From: Burkholderia pyrrocinia
GTDB taxonomy: Bacteria > Pseudomonadota > Gammaproteobacteria > Burkholderiales > Burkholderiaceae
Direction: 5' to 3'
DNA length: 64,000 bases
Assembly: GCF_003330765.1 (NCBI RefSeq)
Contig: NZ_CP024902.1
Location: forward strand, 620,001-684,000
This document shows, piece after piece, positions 45,692 through 58,834 of this stretch. The translations under genes and the position numbers were made by a program. Under the pieces are notes generated by a model. The model was given only the letters and a program-made list of their open reading frames with translations. It was not told the DNA's origin and did not search any database. Numbering within the stretch: the first letter of the stretch is position 1; every line of letters begins with the position of its first letter.

Positions 45692-47014
45692 GTGTCGAAA
45701 TTCCTCAATTCGCTGTTTGGCCGAGTAGTTGTCGCATTGATCCTGGGGGTCGCGCTAGGCGCGTTCTTCCCGCATTTCGCCGAGTCGTTGCGACCGCTCG
45801 GCGATGGCTTCCTGAAGCTCATCAAGATGGTCATCGGTCCGATCGTGTTCTGCGTCGTGGTCAGCGGGATGGCCAACGCGGGCGACCTGAAGAAGGTCGG
45901 CCGGGTCGGCCTGAAGGCCATCGTCTACTTCGAGGTGATGACGACGCTCGCGCTCGGCATCGGCCTTATCCTCGCGTGGCTCACGCGCCCGGGCGTCGGG
46001 ATGAACATCGACCTGCGCTCGCTCGACGCGTCGTCGCTCGCGTCTTACGCGAAGAACGCCGAAAGCCTGAAGGACACGGCCGGCTACCTGATGAAGATCA
46101 TCCCCGAGACCGCGATCGACGCGTTCGCGAAGGGCGACATCCTGCAGATCCTCGTGTTCGCGGTGCTGTTCGGTTCCGCGCTGTCGCTGCTCGGCGACAA
46201 GGCGCAGCGCGTCAACTCGCTGATCGAGGAACTGTCGCACGTGTTCTTCCGGATCATCGGCTTCATCATCAAGCTCGCGCCGCTCGGCGTGCTCGGCGCG
46301 ATCGCGTTCACGACCGGCAAGTACGGCGTCTCGTCGCTCAAGCAGCTAGGCTACCTCGTCGCCGTGTTCTACCTGAGCTGCTTCGTGTTCGTCGCGGTCG
46401 TGCTCGGCGCGGTGATGCGGCTCGCGGGCTTCTCGGTGTTCAAGCTGATCCGCTACCTGCGCGAGGAACTGTCGATCGTGCTCGGCACGGCGTCGTCGGA
46501 TGCGGTGCTGCCGCAGGTGATGCGCAAGCTCGAATACATGGGCATCAAGGATTCGACGGTCGGCCTCGTGATTCCGACCGGCTATTCGTTCAACCTCGAC
46601 GGCTTCTCGATCTACCTGACGCTTGCCGTGCTGTTCATCGCGCAGGCCACCAACACGCCGCTGTCGACGCATGACCTGATCGTCGTGCTGCTCGTGTCGC
46701 TCGTCACGTCGAAGGGCGCGCACGGCATCCCGGGTTCGGCGATCGTGATCCTCGCGGCGACGCTGTCGGCGATCCCGGCGATTCCGGTGCTCGGCCTCGT
46801 GCTGATCCTGCCGGTCGACTGGTTCGTCGGCATCGCCCGCGCGGTGACCAACCTGATCGGCAACTGCGTTGCAACGGTGGTCGTGGCGGTGTGGGAGAAC
46901 GACATCGACCGCGCCCGCGCGAAGCGCGTGCTGAACCGCGAGCTGCGCTACGTGCCGGCCGAAGAGGAAGGCAACGCGGCGCCGATCGCCGGCGACCAGG
47001 CCCACGCGCTCTGA
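45692..47014 (+). CDS. dctA: C4-dicarboxylate:cation symporter
   Basis: DctA imports succinate, fumarate and malate across the inner membrane. The 440-residue protein has the DAACS family features: FLNSLFGRVVVALILGVALG at the start, GTASSDAVLPQVMRKLEYMG near residue 265 (first re-entrant hairpin) and GYSFNLDGFSIYLTLAVLF near 295, then VTSKGAHGIPGSAIVILAAT. Start is GTG 45692 after GGGAGAGCACC; a TTG at 45674 would extend it by six residues. Control by the divergent GntR regulator is probable from the operator at 45636. Confidence 0.96.
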   Translation: MSKFLNSLFGRVVVALILGVALGAFFPHFAESLRPLGDGFLKLIKMVIGPIVFCVVVSGMANAGDLKKVGRVGLKAIVYFEVMTTLALGIGLILAWLTRPGVGMNIDLRSLDASSLASYAKNAESLKDTAGYLMKIIPETAIDAFAKGDILQILVFAVLFGSALSLLGDKAQRVNSLIEELSHVFFRIIGFIIKLAPLGVLGAIAFTTGKYGVSSLKQLGYLVAVFYLSCFVFVAVVLGAVMRLAGFSVFKLIRYLREELSIVLGTASSDAVLPQVMRKLEYMGIKDSTVGLVIPTGYSFNLDGFSIYLTLAVLFIAQATNTPLSTHDLIVVLLVSLVTSKGAHGIPGSAIVILAATLSAIPAIPVLGLVLILPVDWFVGIARAVTNLIGNCVATVVVAVWENDIDRARAKRVLNRELRYVPAEEEGNAAPIAGDQAHAL

Positions 47015-47121
47015 GCGCGACCCCGCGCGGGACGGTTTTGCCCCGGCTGTTCCGCGCGATCGATCGACATGTGACCGGCGCCTCGATGCGCCGGTGCTTC
47101 ATCACCAATTGCTTTGCATGG

Positions 47122-47155
47122 GATGGGAGTAAGCGCTAAAGCGCTAACTCCCATC
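47122..47155 (+). repeat. Single hairpin element of the AGCGCTAAAGCGC family before alc
   Basis: GATGGGAGT (47122-47130) pairs with ACTCCCATC (47147-47155) around two AGCGCT units. The core GAGTAAGCGCTAAAGCGC matches the 49-base repeats at 32105-32300 in the same orientation to the downstream gene, while the outer stem differs. It ends three bases before AGGAGA, the alc ribosome binding site. Confidence 0.8.
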
Positions 47156-47168
47156 GACAGGAGACAAT

Positions 47169-48176
47169 ATGGCAGCCCCCATTCTCGATCCGAACGCGCC
47201 GGCGTTTACGCGGCGCTACATGAACCTCGCCGACCCGCGCCTTGGCGCGCAGGCGCTCTTCGCCAGCGACGAATTCTTCGCGCCGAAGGAGCGCATGCTG
47301 AATCCCGAGCCGGCCGTGTTCATTCCCGGCAAGTACGACGACCACGGCAAGTGGATGGACGGCTGGGAAACGCGCCGCAAGCGCACGACCGGCCACGACT
47401 TCTGCGTGGTCCGGCTCGCGCGGCCGGGCGTGATCCACGGCGTCGATCTCGATACGAGCCACTTCACCGGCAACTTCCCGCCGGCCGCGTCGATCGACGC
47501 GTGCGTCGCCGACGGCGACACGCCGTCCGACGACGCCGAGTGGCGCACGATCGTCCCCGCGACGACGCTGCAGGGCAATTCGCATCACTACGTGAGCGTC
47601 GACGACGCGCAGCCGGTCACGCACCTGCGCGTGAACCTGTATCCGGACGGCGGGCTGGCGCGGCTGCGCGTATACGGCCAGCCGCAGCGCGACTGGCGCC
47701 ACGTGCCGGCCGGCGAACTCGTCGATCTCGCGGCGATCGAGAACGGCGGCTATCTGGTGGCCGCGAACAACCAGCACTTCGGCCCGGCATCGCAGATGCT
47801 GATGCCGGGACGCGGCGCGAACATGGGCGACGGCTGGGAAACGCGGCGGCGCCGCGAGCCCGGCAACGACTGGGCGATCGTCGCGCTCGCGCGGCCGGGC
47901 ATCATCCGGCGCGTCGAGGTCGATACGGCGTTCTTCAAGGGCAATTTCCCCGACCGCTGCTCGCTGCAGGCCGCGCGGGTCGCGGGCGGCACCGACGATT
48001 CGCTCGTCACGCAGGCGATGTTCTGGGCCGAACTGCTCGGCGAGCAGAAGCTGTCGATGGACCATGTCCATACGTTCGACCAGCTCGCGGCGCTCGGCCC
48101 CGTCACGCATGTGCGTTTCAACATCTTCCCGGACGGCGGCGTGTCGCGCCTGCGTCTGTGGGGCGAGCCGGCTTGA
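47169..48176 (+). CDS. alc: Allantoicase
   Basis: Allantoicase splits allantoate to ureidoglycolate and urea. The 335-residue protein is two allantoicase repeats: the first has [20 protein letters not shown] near residue 60 and [14 protein letters not shown]; the second repeats [20 protein letters not shown] near 218 and [28 protein letters not shown] and [14 protein letters not shown] end each half. The next gene, allA, uses its product. No allantoinase or urease genes are close. A hairpin repeat lies in its leader. Confidence 0.96.
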   Translation: MAAPILDPNAPAFTRRYMNLADPRLGAQALFASDEFFAPKERMLNPEPAVFIPGKYDDHGKWMDGWETRRKRTTGHDFCVVRLARPGVIHGVDLDTSHFTGNFPPAASIDACVADGDTPSDDAEWRTIVPATTLQGNSHHYVSVDDAQPVTHLRVNLYPDGGLARLRVYGQPQRDWRHVPAGELVDLAAIENGGYLVAANNQHFGPASQMLMPGRGANMGDGWETRRRREPGNDWAIVALARPGIIRRVEVDTAFFKGNFPDRCSLQAARVAGGTDDSLVTQAMFWAELLGEQKLSMDHVHTFDQLAALGPVTHVRFNIFPDGGVSRLRLWGEPA

Positions 48177-48190
48177 AGGAGGGCAATGGC

Positions 48191-48715
48191 ATGAGCGGAC
48201 CACACATCCTGCGCGTCGAGCGTCTGACCCGCGAAGCGTTCGCGCCGTTCGGCGACGTGATCGCGCTCGAAGGCGCGCGGCATTTCCCGATCAATGGCGG
48301 TACGACCGAGCGTTTCCACGATCTCGCGACGATCGACGTCTGCGCGGACGGCGGCCGGCCGCTCGTCAGCGTGTTTCGCGCGCAGCCGCGCGCGCTGCCG
48401 GTCGCGGTCACGCTGATGGAGCGCCATCCGCACGGCAGCCAGGCTTTCATCCCGCTCGCGGCCGTGTCGCGCTACGCGATCGTCGTCGCGCCGGCCGGCG
48501 AATTCCGGCCCGACGCGATGCGCGCGTTCCTGGCCGAAGGCTGGCAGGGCGTGAATTACGCGAAGGGCGTCTGGCACCATCCGCTGCTCGCGCTCGACGC
48601 GGTCAGCGATTTCGTGATCGTCGATCGCGGCGGCCCGCAGCCGAACTGCGACGAGATCCCGCTCGACCGCGCGTGGGCGCTCGAGTTCGAGCCAGCCTGC
48701 GCGAGCGAGGCCTGA
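48191..48715 (+). CDS. allA: Ureidoglycolate lyase
   Basis: AllA converts ureidoglycolate to glyoxylate and urea. The 174-residue protein has [12 protein letters not shown] near residue 18, [15 protein letters not shown] near 77 with metal-ligand residues, and [20 protein letters not shown] near 135. It follows alc by 14 bases with a GGAGGGCAATGGC ribosome binding region. Length fits the family (about 160-175). Confidence 0.94.
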   Translation: MSGPHILRVERLTREAFAPFGDVIALEGARHFPINGGTTERFHDLATIDVCADGGRPLVSVFRAQPRALPVAVTLMERHPHGSQAFIPLAAVSRYAIVVAPAGEFRPDAMRAFLAEGWQGVNYAKGVWHHPLLALDAVSDFVIVDRGGPQPNCDEIPLDRAWALEFEPACASEA

Positions 48716-48802
48716 CGCGGCACCCGGCCGGCGTCCGGTTCGCGGCGCCGAAGGGCTTTCGTCGGCGTTCCGGCTGGCTCGCGCGCGGCGCGCGGCACGA
48801 TC

Positions 48803-48847
48803 CCCAAAAAGAAGACGGCCCGGGCGGCGAGATGCCGGCCGGGCCGT
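48803..48847 (-). terminator. Rho-independent terminator of fur
   Basis: A 14-base stem with one mismatch (48815-48828 with 48834-48847) is followed on the minus strand by CTTCTTTTTGG. It ends fur and faces convergent allA. Confidence 0.85.
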
Positions 48848-48870
48848 GCTTCGTGCGCGGGTGGCGCGAT

Positions 48871-49299
48871 TCAGTGCTTGCGGTGCGGGCAGTTCTCGGT
48901 CGTGCAGGAACCGTACATCGCGAGCGAGTGCTCCTGGAGCCGGAAGCCGCGCTCCTTCGCGATCGACTGCTGGCGGCCCTCGATCTCGGCGTCGAAGAAT
49001 TCCTCGACGCGGCCGCAATCGAGGCACACGAGGTGGTCGTGGTGCGAGCCTTCGTTCAGTTCGAACACGGCCTTGCCGGATTCGAAGTTGCTGCGCGTGA
49101 GCAGGCCGGCCTGCTCGAACTGCGTGAGCACGCGGTAGACGGTGGCGAGCCCGATGTCGAGCTGCTCGTTGAGCAGGTTCCGGTAGACGTCTTCGGCCGT
49201 CAGGTGGCGCACCGGGCTTTGCTGGAAGATCTCGAGAATCTTGAGGCGCGGTAGGGTGGCCTTTAGCCCGATATTCTTGAGATCCGTCGGATTGGTCAT
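48871..49299 (-). CDS. fur: Ferric uptake regulator
   Basis: Fur represses iron-uptake genes when loaded with Fe2+. The 142-residue protein has the winged helix DNA-binding domain ([35 protein letters not shown]) and the metal-binding dimerisation domain with [19 protein letters not shown] and the C-terminal [11 protein letters not shown] cysteines. It is divergent from bamE, a linkage widely conserved in proteobacteria, with 142 bases between the starts. Confidence 0.97.
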   Translation of the reverse strand: MTNPTDLKNIGLKATLPRLKILEIFQQSPVRHLTAEDVYRNLLNEQLDIGLATVYRVLTQFEQAGLLTRSNFESGKAVFELNEGSHHDHLVCLDCGRVEEFFDAEIEGRQQSIAKERGFRLQEHSLAMYGSCTTENCPHRKH

Positions 49300-49441
49300 G
49301 GCTAGGCGTCCCTAGAGTACAATGCAGGGCTTCAATGTTACCGGCTTTTCGCCGTTCCAGATACACGCGCGGCCCGCGAAGCGGGCCAGCACGGTGAAGG
49401 AAATGATCCCAGAATCGCTTTCGCACTTTCAGAGGAGTCGC

Positions 49442-50260
49442 ATGCGGAGTGCCATCATCGCTGCCGCCGCCGTTGCCGCGCTGGCTGGTTGTTCGTCGTA
49501 CGACAGCGTGACGCAGCGCATCGCGCAGAGCATCACGCCCTATCGGATCACCGTCGTGCAGGGCAACTTCGTGTCGCAGGAGAAAGCCGCGCAGCTGCAG
49601 GCCGGAATGACGCGCGAGCAGGTCCGCGCGCTGATCGGCACGCCGCTGCTCGCGGACATGTTCCACGCCGATCGCTGGGATTACCTCTTCTACTTCAAGC
49701 GCGGCTCGACGTCGATCGTCCAGCAGCGCGACCTCGTGCTGACCTTCTCGGGTGACCGCCTCGTGAGCTGGACGGGCGCCGACAACCTGCCTTCCGAGCT
49801 CGACCTGCTGGCCGACATCGACGGCGACCGTGGTGGCAGGAAGGCGAAGGCGGCCGCGGCGGCGAAGGCCGCTTCCGAGGCTGCTGCCGCGAGCGCCGCG
49901 CAAGCGGCGAGCGCGGCTGCGCCGGAGGCCGTCGCAAGCCCGTCCGTCGTGCCGGCGTCCGGCGCGGTGGTCGACCAGGATGCGAACGCGCAGGCCGCAC
50001 GCGCGGCGAACCGCGCGACCAACCAGGTGTCGGGTCAGGGGTCGAACGCACGCCGGTTCGCGCCGTCCACGCAGGCTTCCGGCGGCGCGCCGGTGCCGGG
50101 CGGCCAGCCGCCGGGCGCGGCGCCGGCGATCCAGCCGCAATTCCAGTTCCATCGTCCGCCGCAGCCGAACGTGTCGAACGAGACGTCGCCGCCGGTCGGC
50201 CCGCAAGGCTCGGACACGCTGCAGAACCAGCCGCTCACCGTGCCGGCCCAGCCGCAGTAA
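49442..50260 (+). CDS. bamE: Outer membrane assembly lipoprotein BamE with long tail
   Basis: BamE is a lipoprotein of the BAM complex that inserts outer membrane proteins. The 272-residue protein has a lipoprotein signal ending AALAGC (Cys17) and the BamE/OmlA domain: NFVSQEKAAQLQAGMTREQV, GTPLLADMFHADRWDYLFYF and LTFSGDRLVSW (to about residue 105). The remaining 165 residues are an unusual Ala-rich then Pro/Gln/Ser-rich tail not present in E. coli BamE (113 residues). It is likely disordered. TACAAT at 49318-49323 is a weak -10 candidate. Confidence 0.92.
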   Translation: MRSAIIAAAAVAALAGCSSYDSVTQRIAQSITPYRITVVQGNFVSQEKAAQLQAGMTREQVRALIGTPLLADMFHADRWDYLFYFKRGSTSIVQQRDLVLTFSGDRLVSWTGADNLPSELDLLADIDGDRGGRKAKAAAAAKAASEAAAASAAQAASAAAPEAVASPSVVPASGAVVDQDANAQAARAANRATNQVSGQGSNARRFAPSTQASGGAPVPGGQPPGAAPAIQPQFQFHRPPQPNVSNETSPPVGPQGSDTLQNQPLTVPAQPQ

Positions 50261-50325
50261 GCGGCCGGCGTGCGGAAACAGGGCGGCATGCGCCGCCCGC
50301 CTTTAGACCTGTCGTGTAGAAAGCC

Positions 50326-51123
50326 ATGAAGATTGCGATTGCCGGCGCATCGGGCCGAATGGGCCGGATGCTGATCGAAGCCGTTCTCAACGATTCCGAC
50401 GCGCAGCTCGTCGGCGCGCTCGACCGCGCCGATTCGCCGTTCCTCGGCCAGGACGCCGGTGCGTTCCTCGGCAAGGAAACCGGGGTCAAGCTGACCGACG
50501 ACCTCGATGCCGTGTTCGCGCAGGCCGACTACCTGATCGATTTCACGCGCCCGGAAGGCACGATCGCGCACATCGAGGCCGCGCTGCGCCACGACGTGAA
50601 GCTCGTGATCGGCACGACCGGCTTCACCGCCGAGCAGAAGGCCGAATTGCAGGCCGCTGCGGCCAGGATCGGCATCGTGTTCGCGGCCAACATGAGCGTC
50701 GGCGTGAACGTCACGCTGAAGCTGCTCGAATTCGCGGCGAAGCATTTCTCGCACGGCTACGACATCGAGATCATCGAGGCGCATCACCGCCACAAGGTCG
50801 ACGCGCCGTCGGGCACCGCGCTGATGATGGGCGAAGCCGTCGCCGGCGCGCTCGGCCGCTCGCTCGACGATTGCGCGGTGTACGGCCGCCACGGCGTGAC
50901 GGGCGAGCGCGATCCGTCCACGATCGGCTTTGCCGCGGTGCGCGGCGGCGACATCGTCGGCGACCACACCGTGCTGTTCGCCGGGATCGGCGAGCGCATC
51001 GAGATCACGCACAAGTCGTCGAGCCGCGTGTCGTACGCGCAGGGCGCGTTGCGCGCGGTCCGCTTCCTGTCGGCGCGCGGCGCCGGCCTGTTCGACATGC
51101 AGGACGTGCTCGGCCTGCGCTGA
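50326..51123 (+). CDS. dapB: 4-hydroxy-tetrahydrodipicolinate reductase
   Basis: DapB reduces HTPA in lysine and diaminopimelate synthesis. The 265-residue protein has [16 protein letters not shown] (NAD(P) loop), [18 protein letters not shown] near residue 70, [13 protein letters not shown] near 100 and [20 protein letters not shown] near 150 with the catalytic His/Lys. It begins a long same-strand run. Downstream exbB follows 18 bases after its stop. Confidence 0.97.
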   Translation: MKIAIAGASGRMGRMLIEAVLNDSDAQLVGALDRADSPFLGQDAGAFLGKETGVKLTDDLDAVFAQADYLIDFTRPEGTIAHIEAALRHDVKLVIGTTGFTAEQKAELQAAAARIGIVFAANMSVGVNVTLKLLEFAAKHFSHGYDIEIIEAHHRHKVDAPSGTALMMGEAVAGALGRSLDDCAVYGRHGVTGERDPSTIGFAAVRGGDIVGDHTVLFAGIGERIEITHKSSSRVSYAQGALRAVRFLSARGAGLFDMQDVLGLR

Positions 51124-51141
51124 CACAACGGGGAAACTCCG

Positions 51142-51810
51142 ATGGCGATTCCCACCGGCGTTGTCCACTACCTCGAAAGCGGCGATGCGATCACGCATGC
51201 CGTCGCCTATGTGCTGCTGGCGATGTCCGTCGCCAGCTGGTGCTTCCTCTTCATGAAAGCCTGGCTGCTGGTCCGTGCGAAGCGGCAGGGGCCGCGCGCG
51301 CTCGCCGCGTTCTGGCGCGCGCCGTCGCTCGACGCGGGCATCGCCGCGCTCGCCGGCGCCGATCGCGAGCGCGTATTCGTGCCGCTCGCCGAAGCCGCGC
51401 GCGACGCGGCCGACGACCACGACCCGGCTGCGCTGGCCGCGCGCGTCGAGCGCAACGAACGCGTGCTGCGCGCGTTGCGTCACGCGATGCTGCGCTCGCA
51501 GCGGCGTCTCGAATTCGGCCAGGTGCTGCTCGCGTCGATCGGCAGCACCGCGCCGTTCGTCGGGCTGCTCGGCACCGTGTGGGGCATCTACCACGCGCTC
51601 GGCAGCATCGCCGCGAGCGGGCAGGCGCAGATCGAGAACGTCGCGGGGCCGGTCGGCGAGGCGTTGATCATGACCGCGTTCGGGCTCGTCGTCGCGATTC
51701 CCGCGGTGCTGGCCTACAACATCCTCGGGCGGCTCGTGCGACAGCTCGCCGAGGAACTCGACGGCTTCGCGCGCGACCTGCACGTGTTCGTGTGCGCGCA
51801 GGGCGCCTGA
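51142..51810 (+). CDS. MotA/TolQ/ExbB proton-channel protein
   Basis: The 222-residue protein has three membrane segments (HAVAYVLLAMSVASWCFLFM near 20; LLASIGSTAPFVGLLGTVWG near 130; LIMTAFGLVVAIPAVLAYNI near 175). GSTAPFVGLLGTVWGIYHAL is typical of ExbB/TolQ. With the next gene it forms a proton-driven motor that energises outer membrane transport. The pair is not next to tolA/B or tonB here, so ExbB is more likely than TolQ, but this is not certain. Confidence 0.88.
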   Translation: MAIPTGVVHYLESGDAITHAVAYVLLAMSVASWCFLFMKAWLLVRAKRQGPRALAAFWRAPSLDAGIAALAGADRERVFVPLAEAARDAADDHDPAALAARVERNERVLRALRHAMLRSQRRLEFGQVLLASIGSTAPFVGLLGTVWGIYHALGSIAASGQAQIENVAGPVGEALIMTAFGLVVAIPAVLAYNILGRLVRQLAEELDGFARDLHVFVCAQGA

Positions 51811-51834
51811 CGGGCGCGTCCGGGAGGAACGAAC

Positions 51835-55138
<3,304 letters not shown>

Positions 55139-55176
55139 CGGCCGCCGGCCGTCGGACGTACACAGAAGGAGCAAAG

Positions 55177-55728
55177 GTGATCCGCAGATCGTTTTTGATG
55201 CTCGTCGGCAGCGCGGTCGCGCTGTCGGGATGCGGCTTCCAGTTGCGCGGCCAGCAGGACTACGCGTTCAAGCACCTGCTGGTGGCCGGTGCGCCCGCGC
55301 CCGTCGAGGCGCGGCTCACGCGCCTCGTCGAGGCCGGCAGCGACACGAAGATCGTCAAGTCGGCGGACGACGCCGACGCCGTGCTGCGTATGTGGGAGTC
55401 GCGTGGCCAGAACACGCTGACGCTCAACAAGTACGGCTCGGCGCAGGAATACGCGCTGTTCTATACGCTGAACTACACGCTGACGAGCAAGGACGGCACC
55501 GTGCTGATCCCGCCGAGCGCGATCGCGCTGAATCGCGCGATGACGTACAGCGACCAGTACACGAACGCGAAGGCGCAGGAAGCCGACATCCTGTACGGCG
55601 ACATGCAGAACGACGCGGTCGACCAGCTGATGCGGCGTCTCGCGATCGTCCACTCGCTGACGCCGGCGCCGGAGGACGTGGTGCCGGGCGTCGCGCCGCG
55701 CGCGCCGCTGCCGCCGCCGCCGCTCTGA
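55177..55728 (+). CDS. lptE: LPS-assembly lipoprotein LptE
   Basis: LptE plugs the LptD barrel that places lipopolysaccharide in the outer membrane. The 183-residue protein has a lipoprotein signal (FLMLVGSAVALSGC, Cys19), then GFQLRGQQDYAFKHLLVAGA, the family's typical opening, and a QNDAVDQLMRRLAIV helix near residue 145. The C-terminus is Pro-rich (APRAPLPPPPL). Start is GTG 55177 after AAGGAGCAAAG. Its place between leuS and holA is conserved in gram-negative bacteria. Confidence 0.94.
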   Translation: MIRRSFLMLVGSAVALSGCGFQLRGQQDYAFKHLLVAGAPAPVEARLTRLVEAGSDTKIVKSADDADAVLRMWESRGQNTLTLNKYGSAQEYALFYTLNYTLTSKDGTVLIPPSAIALNRAMTYSDQYTNAKAQEADILYGDMQNDAVDQLMRRLAIVHSLTPAPEDVVPGVAPRAPLPPPPL

Positions 55729-55746
55729 TCGACGGCGCACGCACCG

Positions 55747-56841
55747 ATGCAATTGCGACTTGATGCGCTGGAGCCGCACCTCGCGAAGGGGTTGGCCGGG
55801 CTCTATACCGTCTACGGCGACGAGCCGCTGCTCGCGCAGGAAGCGTGCGACCGCATTCGTGCGGCTGCGCGTGCGGCCGGCTTCACCGAGCGTTCGGTGC
55901 ATACGGTCGAGCGCGGCTTCGACTGGAGCGTGCTGCTCGGCGCGACCCAGGCAATGTCGCTGTTCGGCGAGCGCCAGCTCATCGAGCTGCGCATTCCGTC
56001 GGGCAAACCCGGCAAGGAAGGCGCCGACGCGCTGAAGACGCTCGCGGCCACCCCCAACCCCGATGCGCTGATGCTCGTCACGTTGCCGCGCCTCGACGCG
56101 GCAACGCAGAAATCCGCATGGTTTACCGCGCTGCAGAACGGCGGCGTCGCGCTGAAGATCGATCCGGTCGACCGCGCGCAATTGCCGAACTGGATCGGCC
56201 AGCGTCTCGCGATGCAGGGCCAGCGCGCCGCGGCCGGTGACGACGGGCGGCGCGCGCTGCAGTTCATCGCCGAGCGTGTCGAAGGCAACCTGCTCGCCGC
56301 GCACCAGGAAATCCAGAAGCTCGGGCTGCTGTATCCGCAGGGCGCGCTGTCGTTCGAGCAGGTGCACGACGCGGTGCTGAACGTGGCGCGCTACGACGTG
56401 TTCAAGCTGAACGAAGCGATGCTCGCCGGCGACGCCGCGCGGCTCGCGCGGATGATCGACGGGCTGAAGGGCGAGGGCGAGGCGATCGTGCTCGTGATGT
56501 GGGCCGTCGTCGAGGAATTGCGCACGCTGTTGCGGATCAAGCGCGGCGCGAACGCCGGCAAGCCGCTGGCGACGCTGCTGCGCGAGAACCGCGTGTGGGG
56601 CCCGCGCGAGCGGCTGATCGGCCCCGCGCTGAACCGCGTGTCGGAACCCGTGCTCGAGAAGGCGCTCGCGTTTGCCGCGAAGCTCGACCGGCAGGTCAAG
56701 GGGCTCACGGCCGTCGTGCCGGGCCGCCGCACGCAGGACGAACCGCCGCCCGATCCGTGGGACGGGCTGTTCCAGCTCGCGATGACGGTGGCGGGCGCCC
56801 GTGGCGAGCGACCGCCGACCGCGGGTCGCGTGCGGCGTTAA
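55747..56841 (+). CDS. holA: DNA polymerase III delta subunit
   Basis: HolA is the wrench of the clamp loader that opens the beta clamp. The 364-residue protein has [20 protein letters not shown] near residue 20, GLRELR-like [19 protein letters not shown] near 80, and the C-terminal helical collar with [20 protein letters not shown] near 230. Family length is about 340. It follows lptE by 18 bases. Motifs are diffuse, but position between lptE and proA supports the call. Confidence 0.93.
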   Translation: MQLRLDALEPHLAKGLAGLYTVYGDEPLLAQEACDRIRAAARAAGFTERSVHTVERGFDWSVLLGATQAMSLFGERQLIELRIPSGKPGKEGADALKTLAATPNPDALMLVTLPRLDAATQKSAWFTALQNGGVALKIDPVDRAQLPNWIGQRLAMQGQRAAAGDDGRRALQFIAERVEGNLLAAHQEIQKLGLLYPQGALSFEQVHDAVLNVARYDVFKLNEAMLAGDAARLARMIDGLKGEGEAIVLVMWAVVEELRTLLRIKRGANAGKPLATLLRENRVWGPRERLIGPALNRVSEPVLEKALAFAAKLDRQVKGLTAVVPGRRTQDEPPPDPWDGLFQLAMTVAGARGERPPTAGRVRR

Positions 56842-57005
56842 GTCCCTCCGGGCCTTCAGCGCGCGCTGCGCAACCCGCTTACAATGCTTCGATAGCCGGT
56901 GCGGCCCTCTGGCCGCCGCGCACGGGTGGCTGCCCCACGGATGGCCGCCCCACGCTTCCCCACGAATTCATGCCGCCCAGCGCGGCTCGCTTCTCGAGTC
57001 ACACG

Positions 57006-58277
57006 ATGGATATCGATCAGTACATGACCGACCTGGGCCGTCGCGCCCGGCACGCTTCCCGCGCGATGGCGCGCGCCAGTACGGCCGCGAAGAACGCGGC
57101 GCTCGACGCCGTGGCCCGCGCGATCGAACGCGACGCGCAGGCGCTGAAGGATGCGAACGCGCGCGATGTCGCCCGCGCCCGTGAAAAGGGGCTCGATGCG
57201 GCGTTCGTCGACCGCCTGACGCTGTCGGACAAGGCGTTGAATACGATGATCGAGGGCCTGCGCCAGGTCGCGTCGCTGGCCGATCCGATCGGCGAGATCG
57301 GCAACCTCAAGTACCGCCCGAGCGGGATCCAGGTCGGCCAGATGCGCGTGCCGCTCGGCGTGATCGGCATCATCTACGAGTCGCGCCCGAACGTGACGAT
57401 CGACGCGGCCGCGCTGTGCCTGAAGTCGGGCAACGCGACGATCCTGCGCGGCGGCTCCGAAGCGCTCGAATCGAACACGGCGCTCGCGAAGCTGATCGGC
57501 GAAGGGCTCGCGGCGGCCGGCCTGCCGCAGGACGCGGTGCAGGTCGTCGCGACGGCCGATCGCGCGGCGGTCGGCAAGCTGATCACGATGACCGAATACG
57601 TCGACGTGATCGTGCCGCGCGGCGGCAAGAGCCTGATCGAACGCCTGATCAACGAGGCGCGCGTGCCGATGATCAAGCACCTCGACGGCATCTGCCACGT
57701 GTATGTCGACGATCGCGCCGATCTCGACCGCGCGCTCACCGTCTGCGACAACGCGAAGACGCACCGCTACGGTACCTGCAACACGATGGAGACGCTGCTC
57801 GTCGCGAGCGGCGTCGCGGCGAAGCTGCTGCCGCCGCTCGGCAAGCTGTATCGCGACAAGCAGGTCGAACTGCGCGTCGATGCGGCCGCGCGCGCGGTGC
57901 TTGCCGATGCGGGCGTCGGTCCGCTCGTCGATGCGACCGAGGAAGACTGGCACACCGAATATCTCGCGCCGGTGCTCGCGATCAAGGTCGTCGACGGCCT
58001 CGACGCCGCGATCGAGCACATCAACCATTACGGCTCGCATCACACCGATGCGATCGTCACCGAGGATCACGACCGCGCGATGCGTTTCCTGCGCGAGGTC
58101 GATTCGGCGAGCGTGATGGTCAACGCGTCGACCCGCTTCGCGGACGGCTTCGAATTCGGCCTCGGCGCGGAAATCGGCATCTCGAACGACAAGCTGCACG
58201 CACGCGGCCCCGTCGGCCTGGAAGGGCTGACGTCGCTGAAGTACGTCGTGCTCGGACACGGCGAAGGCCGCCAGTAA
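57006..58277 (+). CDS. proA: Gamma-glutamyl phosphate reductase
   Basis: ProA reduces glutamyl-5-phosphate to the semialdehyde in proline synthesis. The 423-residue protein has [20 protein letters not shown] near residue 115, [11 protein letters not shown] near 150, [14 protein letters not shown] near 205 and the catalytic cysteine in [14 protein letters not shown] near 260, then [19 protein letters not shown] near 385. The frame is open upstream, but homology starts at [13 protein letters not shown] at 56881-56886 is a possible -10. hemJ follows 17 bases later. Confidence 0.97.
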   Translation: MDIDQYMTDLGRRARHASRAMARASTAAKNAALDAVARAIERDAQALKDANARDVARAREKGLDAAFVDRLTLSDKALNTMIEGLRQVASLADPIGEIGNLKYRPSGIQVGQMRVPLGVIGIIYESRPNVTIDAAALCLKSGNATILRGGSEALESNTALAKLIGEGLAAAGLPQDAVQVVATADRAAVGKLITMTEYVDVIVPRGGKSLIERLINEARVPMIKHLDGICHVYVDDRADLDRALTVCDNAKTHRYGTCNTMETLLVASGVAAKLLPPLGKLYRDKQVELRVDAAARAVLADAGVGPLVDATEEDWHTEYLAPVLAIKVVDGLDAAIEHINHYGSHHTDAIVTEDHDRAMRFLREVDSASVMVNASTRFADGFEFGLGAEIGISNDKLHARGPVGLEGLTSLKYVVLGHGEGRQ

Positions 58278-58294
58278 AGCGAGGCGCACAATCG

Positions 58295-58717
58295 ATGGCA
58301 ATGCTATGGGTCAAGACGTTCCACATCGTTCTGATCGCCGCGTGGTTCGCGGGGCTTTTCTACCTGCCGCGCATCTACGTGAACCTGGCCATGGAGACCG
58401 ATCCGGCCGCCGTGCGGCGCCTGCTGCTGATGGCGCGCAAGCTGTTTCGCTTCATGACGATGATCGCGGTGCCGGCGCTGGCCTGCGGGCTGTGGCTCTG
58501 GCTCGTGATCGGCATCGGGCAGGGGCAGGGCTGGATCCATGCGAAGGTGACGGTCGTGCTGCTGCTTGTCATCTATCACGCGTACTGCGGGCACCTGCTG
58601 CGGGTGTTCGAGCGCGGCGAGAACCACCGCACCGACAAGTGGTATCGCGTGTTCAACGAGCTGCCGGTGCTCGGCATGCTCGCGGCGGTCGCGCTGGTCG
58701 TGATCAAGCCGTTCTGA
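58295..58717 (+). CDS. hemJ: Protoporphyrinogen oxidase HemJ (CopD-family membrane protein)
   Basis: HemJ oxidises protoporphyrinogen IX in heme synthesis at the inner membrane. The 140-residue protein has four membrane segments, beginning WVKTFHIVLIAAWFAGLFYL with the conserved histidine near residue 10, and WIHAKVTVVLLLVIYHAYCG with the conserved lysine near 85. Length and motifs fit HemJ (UPF0093) rather than larger CopD proteins. A second ATG at 58301 would drop two residues. Confidence 0.9.
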   Translation: MAMLWVKTFHIVLIAAWFAGLFYLPRIYVNLAMETDPAAVRRLLLMARKLFRFMTMIAVPALACGLWLWLVIGIGQGQGWIHAKVTVVLLLVIYHAYCGHLLRVFERGENHRTDKWYRVFNELPVLGMLAAVALVVIKPF

Positions 58718-58764
58718 GCGGCGCGGCCGGCGCGGCTGCCGGCGGTTTTTGGCTGCGCATGCGT

Positions 58765-58790
58765 AACGGCGCCCTTCGGGGCGCCGTTTG
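58765..58790. terminator. Bidirectional hairpin terminator between hemJ and hexR
   Basis: AACGGCGCCC (58765-58774) pairs with GGGCGCCGTT (58779-58788) around a TTCG tetraloop. It sits between the convergent genes; T-runs are short. Confidence 0.7.
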
Positions 58791-58834
58791 TCGTTTACGC
58801 GCTGACGCACTGACGCACTGATGCGCGGCGTTGC

